Assembly: GCF_017874215.1 (NCBI RefSeq)
Contig: NZ_JAGGLB010000012.1
Span: 1-64,000 of the forward strand
Direction of reading: 5' to 3'
Source of the DNA: Paenibacillus eucommiae
Lineage (GTDB): Bacteria > Bacillota > Bacilli > Paenibacillales > NBRC-103111
Length of the DNA: 64,000 nt
Shown here: piece after piece, positions 8,027 through 15,495 of the stretch
Layout of the letters: every line of letters starts with the position of its first letter
How positions within the stretch are numbered: the stretch's first letter is position 1
The notes under the pieces: model-generated
The model's database searches: none
Seen by the model: the letters and a program-made list of their open reading frames with translations, nothing else
Told to the model about the DNA's origin: nothing
Translations under genes and position numbers: made by a program

Positions 8027-9079
8027 ATGAAACTGTCCCTCAAATTTCTTTCCCTCCCCGCGGCCCTTGTGCTGCTGGTCATGCTGCTGGTAGCTTGCGG
8101 AGCCCAGTCACCAGCAGAAACAGCCGCGGAGCCTACGCCGGAGTCGACCGCTAACGGACAAGCAGCACCAACACCTGAGCAGCCGAAAGAACTGGAAACC
8201 CGTGTGTTTAAAGACTACGCCGGACGAGAAGTCACCATCCCGTTACACCCTAAACGCATAATTGTCAATCAATTCATGGGGCATTTACTTGCCGTAGGCA
8301 TGAAGCCTGTAGGCGCTACCAAACCGCAATTAACTCAATTCGAGGACTCGTCCTTTCTGAAACCGCTTGGCTTGACGGAGGGTGTGGAAGATCTGGGCGA
8401 TACGATCTCGCTGGAAAAGACGCTGACCTTAAGTCCCGATCTGATCATCGTTCAACAGAACAATGCCGATGATAACAAAAATGTCGAGGAGCTGTCCAAA
8501 ATAGCGCCTACCGTTGTGTTAAGCTACGGCTCCAAGACAATGTTCGACCAGCTGAAGGAAATTGCCGATATCGCCGGTGTGCCGGAGAAGGCTGAGCAGT
8601 GGATTGCCCAATACGAGAGCAAGGCCGAACAATACCGCAAGCAATTGGCCGATGTTATCGGCCCGGATGTCACGTTCACCGTGATGGAAGCATGGCCGAA
8701 GTCGGAAATTATGATTTTTGGGAATTTGTTCGGCAGAGGTACCTTCAGTCTCTATAATTCCTTGCAGCTGAAGGCCCCACCCAAGGTGCATGAGGCGGTT
8801 ATCGATAAGGAGCCTTCGTACTTGAAGGTCTCGCTTGAGACATTGCCGGATTATATCGGCGATTACGTCTTCTTGACCGTGTACGATTGGCAGGACGGTG
8901 ACAACAGCAAGCTGGAGGAGGAGCTCAAGAATGCTCCGGTCTGGCGCAGCCTGCCAGTCGTCAAGGAAGATCGCGTCATCAAGGTTGATGTCAAAAGCTT
9001 CCTTCCCGGAGATCCTCTGTCGATCGAGAAGCAAATGGAGGAGCAAACAAGGCTGCTCCTTGAGAAATTCAAGAAATAA
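8027..9079 (+). CDS. Iron-siderophore ABC transporter substrate-binding lipoprotein
   Basis: A 350-residue exported lipoprotein. The signal peptide ends in LLVAC (lipidated Cys24), followed by a Thr/Pro/Ala-rich linker. The rest is a TroA/FepB-type binding fold (cluster A-8), with RVFKDYAGREVTIP and PKRIIV typical of the FeuA/FhuD group. It captures a ferric siderophore at the membrane surface. Start ATG follows TAAGGAG. A perfect Fur box precedes it and a Btr-like regulator lies upstream, an arrangement like B. subtilis btr-feu. No permease or ATPase gene follows, so it must dock on a transporter encoded elsewhere. Confidence 0.92.
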   Translation: MKLSLKFLSLPAALVLLVMLLVACGAQSPAETAAEPTPESTANGQAAPTPEQPKELETRVFKDYAGREVTIPLHPKRIIVNQFMGHLLAVGMKPVGATKPQLTQFEDSSFLKPLGLTEGVEDLGDTISLEKTLTLSPDLIIVQQNNADDNKNVEELSKIAPTVVLSYGSKTMFDQLKEIADIAGVPEKAEQWIAQYESKAEQYRKQLADVIGPDVTFTVMEAWPKSEIMIFGNLFGRGTFSLYNSLQLKAPPKVHEAVIDKEPSYLKVSLETLPDYIGDYVFLTVYDWQDGDNSKLEEELKNAPVWRSLPVVKEDRVIKVDVKSFLPGDPLSIEKQMEEQTRLLLEKFKK

Positions 9080-9261
9080 GGTTACTTCAACCGCTTGATG
9101 ATCCAGACATTTCAGCGTAACCAACCGCGGAATCTGCTTTCTTTGCTGATCAGCGATGCATGAAATGGTTGCAAATGGTTGCCTGATCCGCCATAGCAGC
9201 CCATAATCTGCAGTGCATTAATCGAAATTATATCCCCATTTTCCAATCTTAAAGTTAAAAA

Positions 9262-9291
9262 AAGAAGCCGATAATTGCTTATCAGCTTCTT
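9262..9291. terminator. Bidirectional terminator
   Basis: AAGAAGCCGATAA and TTATCAGCTTCTT form a 13-bp stem with one mismatch around TTGC. A-runs and T-runs on both sides let it serve the siderophore lipoprotein (+) and the convergent hydrolase gene (-). Confidence 0.85.
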
Positions 9292-9320
9292 TTCCATATT
9301 CTGCAACTGTCTTCACTTCT

Positions 9321-10196
9321 TTATTTGGGTATATACTCGAAAAGAAAAGAAGCTCCATTACGGTAAAATCGGGGATCATACAAACCCATACGCTTATCAT
9401 CATCAACTATAACCACGAAGGGGGACCATTCGTACAGCGTCTCAGCTTTCGGATTCTGCTTGAACAGAAGCTCTAAATCAGCATTTTCATGGCTCGTTAA
9501 TTGCGTTTCCACCTTGGAGCCACTCCAGATTGAAGCTTTGCTAAGCTCGATGCTATCGCCATTTTTAGTAATTACAGTAAATAGGCCAGGAATGAAGTCT
9601 GCGGACAAAGCCACCTGCTCGTTATGCTCGGCAGCCTGCTTGTACAGAACAGCCCCTTGGGCTGATTGAATCGCCACATGTAGAACGATCAAGAGCCAGA
9701 CTACACGATAGATGCGATGGACGGAACCCCGCTGCTTCTTGTGCCAATAGCGTGCAAACAACCAGCCACCGAGCATCAGCGCCCAGAACACAAGATCGAC
9801 AATCGGTACCGTTCCAAAGGTGATGCGTGCCGAGGAAAAGGGCTCAAAGAAACCGGTCCCCCAAGCGTTGAACAGATCACTGGTATTGTGAATAAATACG
9901 GCCAGAGCTGCCATCAAGTACCAGCGCCACCCTCTGATTTTCCAAAAAAGTCGAAGCATAGCAGCAATGAAAGCAGCCCAGACCGGCACCATAAACAAGG
10001 AATGAGTCAAGCCACGGTGCCACATTTGATAGCGGCCAGCTGTGTCCCATAGGGAGGAGATAACGTCAATGTCAGGAATTTGTGAGCCCGTTACCGTGGT
10101 GAAAAGTAGAGCCGATTTCTCCCTTACCGTCATCTGGCTGCGGTCAACAGCTGCGTATAAGGTTAATCCGAACAATGTATGAGTAATAGTATCCAT
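9321..10196 (-). CDS. Membrane-bound metal-dependent hydrolase (DUF457/YfhP-like)
   Basis: A protein of about 291 residues with several membrane helices. Conserved polar motifs near the helices include THTLFG at the N terminus, DID, HRGLTHS and HNTSDLFNAWGT. This His/Asp pattern is that of the YdjM/YfhP (DUF457) family, thought to bind a metal at the membrane. A soluble C-terminal region of about 100 residues follows the last helix. I start it at the ATG giving MDTITHTLFG (10196), the family-typical N terminus; the ribosome site is weak. An upstream TTT-rich in-frame extension is unlikely. Substrate unknown. Confidence 0.8.
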   Translation of the reverse strand: MDTITHTLFGLTLYAAVDRSQMTVREKSALLFTTVTGSQIPDIDVISSLWDTAGRYQMWHRGLTHSLFMVPVWAAFIAAMLRLFWKIRGWRWYLMAALAVFIHNTSDLFNAWGTGFFEPFSSARITFGTVPIVDLVFWALMLGGWLFARYWHKKQRGSVHRIYRVVWLLIVLHVAIQSAQGAVLYKQAAEHNEQVALSADFIPGLFTVITKNGDSIELSKASIWSGSKVETQLTSHENADLELLFKQNPKAETLYEWSPFVVIVDDDKRMGLYDPRFYRNGASFLFEYIPK

Positions 10197-10271
10197 AACG
10201 ATAATTATAAAGCTTTTCCCTGCACAATGCGACAAAACACGGCAACTAAAACACATAAAAAACACAAAAAA

Positions 10272-10302
10272 ACAAAAAACACATTATGTTATTAATGTGT
10301 TT
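10272..10302 (-). terminator. Terminator after CHRD gene
   Basis: ACACATTA and TAATGTGT form an 8-bp stem. Read on the minus strand it is followed by TTTTTTGTTTTTTT, so it terminates the CHRD transcript before the hydrolase gene. Confidence 0.7.
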
Positions 10303-10317
10303 AAAATCGATTATTTA

Positions 10318-10366
10318 GGTGGTTTGGTTTATTCGGGTTATTGGGATTATTCAGGATCATTCAGGG
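10318..10366. repeat. Degenerate 9-10 bp tandem repeat
   Basis: Units such as TTATTCGGG, TTATTGGGA, TTATTCAGGA and TCATTCAGGG follow one another directly after the CHRD stop codon. Confidence 0.65.
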
Positions 10367-10774
10367 TTACTTTTGAGTTTTAATTTGGCCTCGAATTTCT
10401 CCGTTTGGATTTTGAACCGTGTGGACATTTACATAGGCGTTACCTTTTTGAAACTCATTGATGAGATGGGCCAATGATTTACCTGCAAGAGGTCCCACCA
10501 AATCACTTGCGGTTATTACGCCTCTAATGACTCCTTTTCTCACGGAGATGCCAAATTTAGATGGACCAAACAAGAAAACGACAACGGGACCATTAACTCC
10601 TCTAGGCCCAAGATGAATATGCCCCTGTGTTACGTTCGCGATATTTCTGACCACAAGCTGGAATCTCAATCTCTTTTTATCTCTACTAAGATGAAAAATA
10701 GCATCTCCAGAAGCTAAAGTTCGTACTGGGGGGACCTCTTCCCTACCCGTTAAGCATGCAATGAAGGTTTTAAT
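10367..10774 (-). CDS. CHRD domain protein with apparent ATT start
   Basis: A 135-residue single CHRD (chordin-like) domain protein. The sequence runs LTGREEVPPVRTLASG, then RLRFQLVVRNIANVTQ, GHIHLGPRGVNGPVV and ends GEIRGQIKTQK. This covers the complete domain, so the N terminus must lie well upstream of the first conventional start (TTG at 10669). The frame is open back to a stop at 10781-10783 but contains no ATG, GTG or TTG before that TTG. An ATT codon at 10774 lies nine bases after AAGGAG and gives IKTFIACLTGREE. It has no signal peptide, so it is probably cytoplasmic or spore-associated. Function of bacterial CHRD proteins is largely unknown. Confidence 0.8.
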   Translation of the reverse strand: MKTFIACLTGREEVPPVRTLASGDAIFHLSRDKKRLRFQLVVRNIANVTQGHIHLGPRGVNGPVVVFLFGPSKFGISVRKGVIRGVITASDLVGPLAGKSLAHLINEFQKGNAYVNVHTVQNPNGEIRGQIKTQK

Positions 10775-10783
10775 GACTACTCA

Positions 10784-10788
10784 CTCCT
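10784..10788 (-). promoter_or_regulatory. Ribosome site deciding the ATT start
   Basis: AGGAG on the minus strand (preceded by AAA) is nine bases from ATT at 10774-10772. No other in-frame codon near it can start translation. The out-of-frame GTG that overlaps it ends after a few codons. Confidence 0.6.
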
Positions 10789-10914
10789 TTTCTTCAAGAT
10801 ACATCATCATATTTCCGAAGAAAGAAAAGGGTTTGTACATTAATCAATAAAACTGCGCATGTTTAATGAGAATGGGCATGGAAATTATGAATTGTTTTAA
10901 TTCGGCACATTACA

Positions 10915-11355
10915 GATAAGCCGCTCAGCAGCCCACCTCCCCGGAATTAAGCGTATGCTTCTTCACTTAACGATGTTTTTCATCGTTAAAGTAAGAATGT
11001 GGAGAGGACCTGCTACTTTAACGATGAAAATCATCGTTAAAGTGCAGGTCCTCTCGGTTGTACACGCTGGTGTTGCCGTTCTTCAGCCCCAGCGGCTTGG
11101 TCTGCCAGGAAATCTCCTCCAACCAAGAGAAAAACACCTTGCTGGCAGTCCGTTTGAGCTTGGTGTTCGTGCGATTCGTACGATTGTAGCTGAGAAGAGG
11201 GAGGGGGTGTGGGAGGAAGCGCGATAGCGCCCGCATTTAAAGATTTGTTCCAACCTCCACATCCATTCATTCAAGGGAACAAATCTTTTACAGCGGCTGG
11301 AGCCCACAGCCATTCCCTCCGTAACGCACCCAAGTCCCGAACACGCTCCTCAAAG
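10915..11355 (+). repeat. Dispersed giant-hairpin element, copy A
   Basis: Intergenic element fully homologous to copies at 37190-37612 and 47676-48192. It starts with a CAGCCC...TCC...GAATTAAGCG block and two ACGATG hairpins (10967-10989 and 11003-11054). A CGGTTG...CTTCAGCCCCAGCGGCTTGG block follows. A long imperfect palindrome then runs from about 11135, with AAAGATTTGTTCC (11239-11251) pairing with GGAACAAATCTTT (11276-11288). It ends just before the terminator of the SLH-binding-protein gene. No credible protein is encoded. Confidence 0.85.
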
Positions 11356-11374
11356 GACGCCCAGGAAGGGCGTC
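11356..11374 (-). terminator. Terminator of SLH binding-protein gene
   Basis: GACGCCC and GGGCGTC form a 7-bp GC-rich stem eight bases after the stop codon on the minus strand. The T-run is weak (CTTTG), and the outer arm of repeat copy A continues the pairing. Confidence 0.6.
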
Positions 11375-11381
11375 TATCTTA

Positions 11382-13166
11382 TTACTTCAGCTTCATGATC
11401 TGCAAGGTCATAACCGTTGCTTCCGCACTGGTTGCCAGCTCGTTCGGGCCAAAACGATTGTCGTCAGCGGCCTCTATAATTCCATTCTTGCCCGCTGCGT
11501 CCACATAACCTCTTGCCCAAGAGGGGATCTGAGCATCATCCGCATAGGAGGTTTTGGCCACCTCGGTAACGGAAAGCTTCAGCGCGCGAACGACCATCGC
11601 CGTCATTTCCGCGCGGCTGATTTGAGCCTGCGGATGGAAGCCGCCATCTTCGTAGCCGTTGACGATGCCGTTCTTCACAGCAAGTGCTACAGCGTCACGT
11701 GCTCTTGCATCGATCTGCTCCGCATCCGTAAAAGCAAGTTCTGCTCCTTCACCTTGCAAATCCAGCGCACGCGCCAGCATATAGGTGAACTCGTCACGGC
11801 TTACGTTCCGATTCGGATCAAATTCCACTCCTTCAAAGCCAGTAATTAAGCCCGCAACAGCACCACCATCCGGACTATTACTATTGAAATCATTAGAAAC
11901 GATGTAGCCAGGTAAACCAGGATCTCTCCGGTACTTGCCAAGGTTCACCCAATCATAAGACAGGGAATCGCTCTGCACCTGCCAGATTTCGTATAACGAG
12001 TAGCGCCTGTCACCCATTTCATCCAGCACCATCCAGCCTGTCGCCCCTGCATAAGCTCCAGAAAGCGTCACTAGCTCGCTCTTTAATTCCTTTGCATCCC
12101 CCGGCTTGTCCATCTTTTGAAACACAGCCGCCAGCATCCATGGAATATCATAGGCAAAAATAGCTTCTGGGGTAACCGCTGCACCCAGCTTCTTCTCAAG
12201 CTTAGCCTTCACATCTGTATACAAAGGATTAGAATCAATACCAAATGTAACCCCGGTAAGCTTCACAGCAGCTGCAAAAAGAGCCGCCTTCTCACTCGCT
12301 AACAGGGAGGGGCTAAGCGTCAACGTATCTGAACCAAACCAGCGAACATCCTGCAAGGAAGCCGTCTGCTCAGCCAGCTTGGTCTGCCCGGCCTGACTGA
12401 AAATTTGATTAGCTTCATCAAAGGAAACCAGCATAATGCCTGTTGCTGAGCGATCTGCCTTGGATGCTTTCAGCCGCACTTCAATCTGCTCGATCACCGA
12501 TTTGAAATCAGTCGTGTTCGATTCATAGACAACAGGCTCAGATGCTGTCCCGCCAAATTGTCCGAACTCTTTCACTAACAGCTCTGACAGCTCTTTGCCA
12601 TAAATATCATTGCGGTACACCGGTATGATGTGACGCATATTTTCCTGCTCCAGTAAAGTAGCAAGTGCATTCGCTTGTTGACGGTCGCTTGGCACTACCC
12701 GGAAAATCCCATCATTGGCTACACCAAGTGATGGCGCCGTACTGCCATAACTAATAACTATCGTACCCTGCTCATCCGACCACGCTTTTAAACTAGAAAC
12801 TTCTGCGCTGGAGCCGGTAATAAAAATGTGCGTTCCATCTGCACGAAGCAGTTCTGCCTGCTTCAGTGCCTCTGCCGGATCGTTCTGGCTATCGATTACC
12901 TTAAGCTGGAGCTGATAATCCATTCCGGCTTTGGCCAAATATTCATTCGCTTCATCCACGGCTAGCGAAATTGCTGTTTCTTCGATCTTTCCTTTGGATG
13001 CAAGTTCACCGCTTAGCGGAAGAATCGCACCAATGTGAATCGCAGCTGGTTTCTTCCCAGTATCAGAACCGTTCGTCTCCGCACCGGCATAGGCCGGAAT
13101 GAGTAGGGTGAAAAGTAACAGAATCGTTACTGCATAATTAAATCGAAAAAATCGTTTCGGTATCAT
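11382..13166 (-). CDS. SLH-anchored LivJ-type substrate-binding protein
   Basis: A 594-residue exported protein. The Sec signal peptide is followed by a leucine/isoleucine/valine-binding type domain (Peripla_BP_6, about 42-390; IHIGAILPLSGELASKGK, ITGSSAEVSSLK). Three S-layer homology repeats close the protein (about 430-594; ISRAEMTAMVVRALKL is a clear one). The SLH repeats bind pyruvylated secondary cell-wall polymer. A solute-binding domain is thus tethered to the wall and not to lipid. No permease lies beside it, so it may be a sensor, a scavenger or a receptor and not a transporter part. Start ATG follows AGGAG. The terminator and repeat copy A lie directly downstream. Confidence 0.88.
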   Translation of the reverse strand: MIPKRFFRFNYAVTILLLFTLLIPAYAGAETNGSDTGKKPAAIHIGAILPLSGELASKGKIEETAISLAVDEANEYLAKAGMDYQLQLKVIDSQNDPAEALKQAELLRADGTHIFITGSSAEVSSLKAWSDEQGTIVISYGSTAPSLGVANDGIFRVVPSDRQQANALATLLEQENMRHIIPVYRNDIYGKELSELLVKEFGQFGGTASEPVVYESNTTDFKSVIEQIEVRLKASKADRSATGIMLVSFDEANQIFSQAGQTKLAEQTASLQDVRWFGSDTLTLSPSLLASEKAALFAAAVKLTGVTFGIDSNPLYTDVKAKLEKKLGAAVTPEAIFAYDIPWMLAAVFQKMDKPGDAKELKSELVTLSGAYAGATGWMVLDEMGDRRYSLYEIWQVQSDSLSYDWVNLGKYRRDPGLPGYIVSNDFNSNSPDGGAVAGLITGFEGVEFDPNRNVSRDEFTYMLARALDLQGEGAELAFTDAEQIDARARDAVALAVKNGIVNGYEDGGFHPQAQISRAEMTAMVVRALKLSVTEVAKTSYADDAQIPSWARGYVDAAGKNGIIEAADDNRFGPNELATSAEATVMTLQIMKLK

Positions 13167-13212
13167 AATTTCTCCTATTTCTCCTTATCACAAGACATCT
13201 CGTGGTGATGAA

Positions 13213-13806
13213 TTATCTCATATTCCCAATAATACTTGCACGGGATTCCTGCATCTTTTTCACAAAATTAGTCATGACATCAAAAGCTTCATTACGCTTA
13301 TTTGATAATGATTGCATTCTAAGCATATCCATCTGCTGGCTGTTCCCTGCAGCATCTATTTTTGATTGCAACTCCTTAACCAATGTTTCATCTCCGTTTT
13401 TACGAGCCTCTGCGAGCTGCGTATTTAATTCGACAATCAGCTGGTTCCGTTTCTGAACTTCCTCAATCTGTAATTTCAATTGATTCTCAAGAAGCTGCGT
13501 CCTTTGGGATTGGACCATTAATAGTGCCGTCTCAATATCCATGGACGAAATCTGGATCATGGTTGCTCCATTTTGTTGGAGTTGAACCTGCTTCTGCTCA
13601 GCCAGCGTAGAATTACCGCTGCTCTTGGCAGCTTCGATTTCCGCTGTAAGCCTAGCTTGATCCGCCTGCAAGCTGCTTACCGCATTCTGCTTCTGGCTTA
13701 TTTCTCCAGCGTAAGCATCAGCTGCTGAGGCTGAGGATATAGCTGCCGTTGAAGAAACAATGGCTGCCAAGGTGAGCACTGTAAGTATTTTTTTGGTAAC
13801 TTGCAT
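13213..13806 (-). CDS. Exported coiled-coil protein
   Basis: A 197-residue protein with a Sec signal peptide (MQVTKKILTVLTLAA, cleavage near ASA-AD). The remainder is almost wholly helical and rich in Gln, Glu, Lys and Leu heptads (QKQNAVSSLQADQARL, ENQLKLQIEEVQKRNQ). It contains no enzymatic motif. The ATG at 13806 is chosen because AGGAGG lies ten bases upstream; an in-frame ATG at 13815 is too close to it. It lies 46 bases upstream of the SLH binding-protein gene and may be cotranscribed with it. An extended -10 promoter lies upstream. Function unknown. Confidence 0.75.
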   Translation of the reverse strand: MQVTKKILTVLTLAAIVSSTAAISSASAADAYAGEISQKQNAVSSLQADQARLTAEIEAAKSSGNSTLAEQKQVQLQQNGATMIQISSMDIETALLMVQSQRTQLLENQLKLQIEEVQKRNQLIVELNTQLAEARKNGDETLVKELQSKIDAAGNSQQMDMLRMQSLSNKRNEAFDVMTNFVKKMQESRASIIGNMR

Positions 13807-13889
13807 TACAATCATTCCTCCTGATAAAATATTCAAAAAAACCAATTGGAAATAAATACCATTTTGTTGCTTGGCGCTATTTCTGCTGT

Positions 13890-13895
13890 ATTATA
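13890..13895 (-). promoter_or_regulatory. Extended -10 promoter
   Basis: On the minus strand TG-G-TATAAT forms an extended -10 about 85 bases upstream of the coiled-coil gene start. No strong -35 is seen. This suggests that the gene is transcribed separately from the two-component genes. Confidence 0.5.
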
Positions 13896-13938
13896 CCATA
13901 AATTGGTCTGAACATATAGATAAACGCTCATTGTTTCA

Positions 13939-15495
13939 TCATTGTTTCACAGATTGCTTACGGAATTTCAAAGGGGGCTGCCCCGTATATTTGCGAAAAG
14001 TTTTAATGAAGTAGGCAGCATCATTGAAGCCCACCTGCTCACTGATTTCCTGAATGGAAAGCGTGGATTGTGTCAGCAGCCGCCGGGCATGAGCCACACG
14101 TGCCTCAGTGACATACTGCGTGTAGGTAATTCCAACTGCTTGTTTAAAAAGATCGGATAAATACATCTTGTTGAAATGCATTTTTTCGGCCATGGCATCC
14201 AAGGTGAGGTCCTCATGTAAATGAGCATCGATATATTGCTGGATCGAACGGATTTTGCTGCTTCCTGCTTTTTTCACAGCTGCTGAGGATAGGCGCTCCA
14301 ACTGCTCCACACATGAAACTGACCATTCATATAGACCTTCGAAAGTATTGAAATGCTCTACTGAAACATCCAAAAGCCCCTCGCTGGAAGGTAACAGTGA
14401 GGCAGCCTGAAATTCATTGTACAAGGCGTTTACAATTTCACTGAAGCACATACGGATTTCGTTGTCACTCAGGCCAGGCCCTTTATGCAGCCAGAGGTTT
14501 CTCAATTCTTTTGTCAACCAGGCATACTGCCCTTGAAGCAAATTATTTTTCCATTCTGCCAAATCGATACGCTGCGTCCCGCTCCCTGCTTGCTGAACGG
14601 AGCCAGATCCGTACGCATCGATATCCCCCCTGCAGTGGAAATGGCCCTTTTGGGCATTCATCCTTTTGTAGCATTCAGGAAGCTTATCGACAGATACGAG
14701 CAGCGGATGATACAAAGCTGAAACTGCAATACCCAGCTCGCTCTGTAATTTTTGCTGCAGCTTATGAGTAATCTGAACTGCAAGTGTATGGGCCTCAGAA
14801 CGGCTTAAGCTGTTAGAAAAAGCAATAATCGCAAACAAAGAGCCTTCATGCAGTTCGGTAATATCCGATTTGTATGAGGCCAATACTTCTTCTGCGACTG
14901 CTGCGGCACGAGCTTCCATCTCTGCAGGATTTCTCCATAAGGTGGAGCTCTTCCTGATCCATTTGTAATCATCAATTTGAATGTTTATGATTTGCAGATG
15001 ATCCTCAGCGCTGAAGCTGTAGGGTTCGGCATGAGATTCTGCCACAGCGCTTAGCGTTCCTGCCAGCCAGTGGCGCAAATAAGCTTGCTTGCCAAGCCTG
15101 TTGAAGGAGCCTCCCCGCTTCTTGTCCTCTTCTTCCAGCCGCAGCAGGATGGGAGCCAGCTGCTGTTCTGTCATCTGATGCTTGAGCAAATAATCAATAA
15201 CACCAAGCTTAAAAGCTTGGCGTACATATTCAAAGTCCATATAGGAGCTGAGCACAATAATTTTCGCATCCCGATTCAGCTTCAGCATTTCTGTACAGAA
15301 ATCTATCCCATCCATGATCGGCATACGGATATCCGTAACAATTAAATCGGGCTGCAGACGTTTGTAATCATGAAGTCCTTTTAGCCCATTGTCAGCCTCA
15401 TAGATGTGATCGTAGCCAAATTTCTGCCAATCGATGCTTTCTTTGAGCCCTGCCCGCACGAACGGTTCATCATCCACGATAAGCACGGATTTCAT
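13939..15495 (-). CDS. YesN-type response regulator with AraC output
   Basis: A 518-residue response regulator. The receiver domain (about 1-120) has VDDEP, phosphoacceptor Asp55 in TDIRMP, and the Ser/Lys switch region. A middle region (about 130-400) has no named fold. A C-terminal AraC double helix-turn-helix (about 415-515) contains MHFNKMYLSDLFKQ and VGFNDAAYFIKTFRKY. The ATG overlaps the stop codon of the sensor kinase gene, so they are one unit. In Paenibacillus such pairs usually control neighbouring carbohydrate ABC transporter or glycosidase genes; candidates here are the genes at 19.2-25.2 kb or the coiled-coil/SLH pair downstream. Confidence 0.92.
   Translation of the reverse strand: MKSVLIVDDEPFVRAGLKESIDWQKFGYDHIYEADNGLKGLHDYKRLQPDLIVTDIRMPIMDGIDFCTEMLKLNRDAKIIVLSSYMDFEYVRQAFKLGVIDYLLKHQMTEQQLAPILLRLEEEDKKRGGSFNRLGKQAYLRHWLAGTLSAVAESHAEPYSFSAEDHLQIINIQIDDYKWIRKSSTLWRNPAEMEARAAAVAEEVLASYKSDITELHEGSLFAIIAFSNSLSRSEAHTLAVQITHKLQQKLQSELGIAVSALYHPLLVSVDKLPECYKRMNAQKGHFHCRGDIDAYGSGSVQQAGSGTQRIDLAEWKNNLLQGQYAWLTKELRNLWLHKGPGLSDNEIRMCFSEIVNALYNEFQAASLLPSSEGLLDVSVEHFNTFEGLYEWSVSCVEQLERLSSAAVKKAGSSKIRSIQQYIDAHLHEDLTLDAMAEKMHFNKMYLSDLFKQAVGITYTQYVTEARVAHARRLLTQSTLSIQEISEQVGFNDAAYFIKTFRKYTGQPPLKFRKQSVKQ

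Noticed and set aside
11209-11508. Proteins encoded in the giant-hairpin copies (also 37442-37789 and 48029-48259)
   Set aside because: Peptides share an AFKDLF word, but the frames diverge after small indels between copies and no consistent ribosome site exists. Similarity follows DNA-level repeat identity.
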